DNA of 7,212 bases from Bacillota bacterium (GTDB lineage Bacteria; Bacillota; Clostridia; UBA1381): contig JAJPXA010000130.1 in assembly GCA_021205715.1 (NCBI GenBank), positions 1 to 7,212 of the forward strand, given 5' to 3'. The notes beneath the pieces are model-generated. The model did not search any database and was not told the DNA's origin. It saw nothing but the letters and a program-made list of their open reading frames with translations. Below are positions 6,947-7,212 of this stretch, in pieces (the first letter of the stretch is position 1; each line of letters starts with the position of its first letter). A program made the position numbers and the translations under genes.

Positions 6947-7212
6947 TTAAAGTTTCAAGCCAATCGATTCCTGTACCATTTTATTTATGCTTTCGGCAAT
7001 ATCACGGCTGCCGTGCCTGTCGGGTATCTCGACAATAAGCGGCGTGTGAATTGTCATCTTTAAATTATCAATATATTTTTTCACCATAGCTCCCGCCTTT
7101 TCTGTGAGGAGCAAAATTCCCACATCGGAGTCGGACACCGCTTTGTTCACGGCGTCCTTTATGGTTTTCGCGTCGTGCGCGACACAGCCCTCTATACCCG
7201 CCAAACGCATAC
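6947..7212 (-). CDS. atpF: V-type ATP synthase subunit F (central stalk), 5' end cut by window edge
   Basis: Subunit F (called ntpG in Enterococcus hirae) is a small Rossmann-like protein that binds the D shaft and stimulates ATPase activity. The visible 87 residues include RLAGIEG (2-8), GILLLTEKAG (31-40) and PLIVEIPDRHG (57-67), then a C-terminal helix ending ESIGLKL. These match the family pattern G-x-[RK]-LAG, GI.L.TE and P.V.EIP. The gene is incomplete. The Met at 7210 is probably internal, because the family has about 10-20 residues before RLAG. The two bases before it (GT on the minus strand) fit a Gly codon, as expected for the G-x-RLAG motif. The true start lies beyond base 7212. 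The stop is TAA at 6949-6947, and atpE follows after 42 nt. Its position before atpE, not next to atpA, is unlike the E. hirae and Thermus operons. Confidence 0.92.
   Translation of the reverse strand, partial: MRLAGIEGCVAHDAKTIKDAVNKAVSDSDVGILLLTEKAGAMVKKYIDNLKMTIHTPLIVEIPDRHGSRDIAESINKMVQESIGLKL

Noticed and set aside
149..7212. A functional link between pcrA and the V-ATPase genes.
   Set aside because: The two units are convergent and separated by a terminator. Both are common housekeeping genes, so the adjacency is best seen as chance synteny.

Overview
The window reads as ordinary core-genome DNA from a Gram-positive, probably clostridial (Firmicutes) bacterium. That placement is inferred from three things: a PcrA-type helicase with the Firmicutes-style C-terminal domain, a bacterial V-type (A/V-type) ATPase operon of the kind common in anaerobic Clostridia, and purine-rich Shine-Dalgarno sites before most genes. 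Genus and species cannot be read from the sequence. I see no mobile element, CRISPR array, tRNA or rRNA.

Layout: bases 1-148 are an AT-rich leader holding a candidate promoter and an 11-bp direct repeat. Bases 149-2356 (+) encode a complete PcrA/UvrD superfamily 1 DNA helicase. A perfect 16-bp inverted repeat at 2362-2399 lies between two convergent transcription units and should terminate both. From 2400 to the right edge, everything is on the minus strand and forms one operon. In transcription order it contains V-ATPase subunits F (N-terminus cut by the window edge), E, A, B and D. Gaps between these genes are 42, 41, 15 and 18 nt, with no terminator visible between them.

How the genes work together: A (catalytic) and B (non-catalytic) form the hexameric A3B3 head of the rotary ATPase. 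D and F form the central rotor shaft. E is part of the peripheral stalk that holds the head still. The membrane subunits (I and the K/c ring), subunit C and the second stalk subunit (G) are not in this window; they are presumably upstream, beyond base 7212. D appears to be the last gene of the operon, because the terminator stem starts directly after its stop codon. Whether the enzyme moves H+ or Na+, and whether it mainly makes or consumes ATP, cannot be decided here because the c-ring gene is absent.

I found no undescribed system. The points most worth a second look are the F-E-A-B-D gene order, the direct repeat next to the pcrA promoter candidate, and the shared terminator that abuts the D stop codon.
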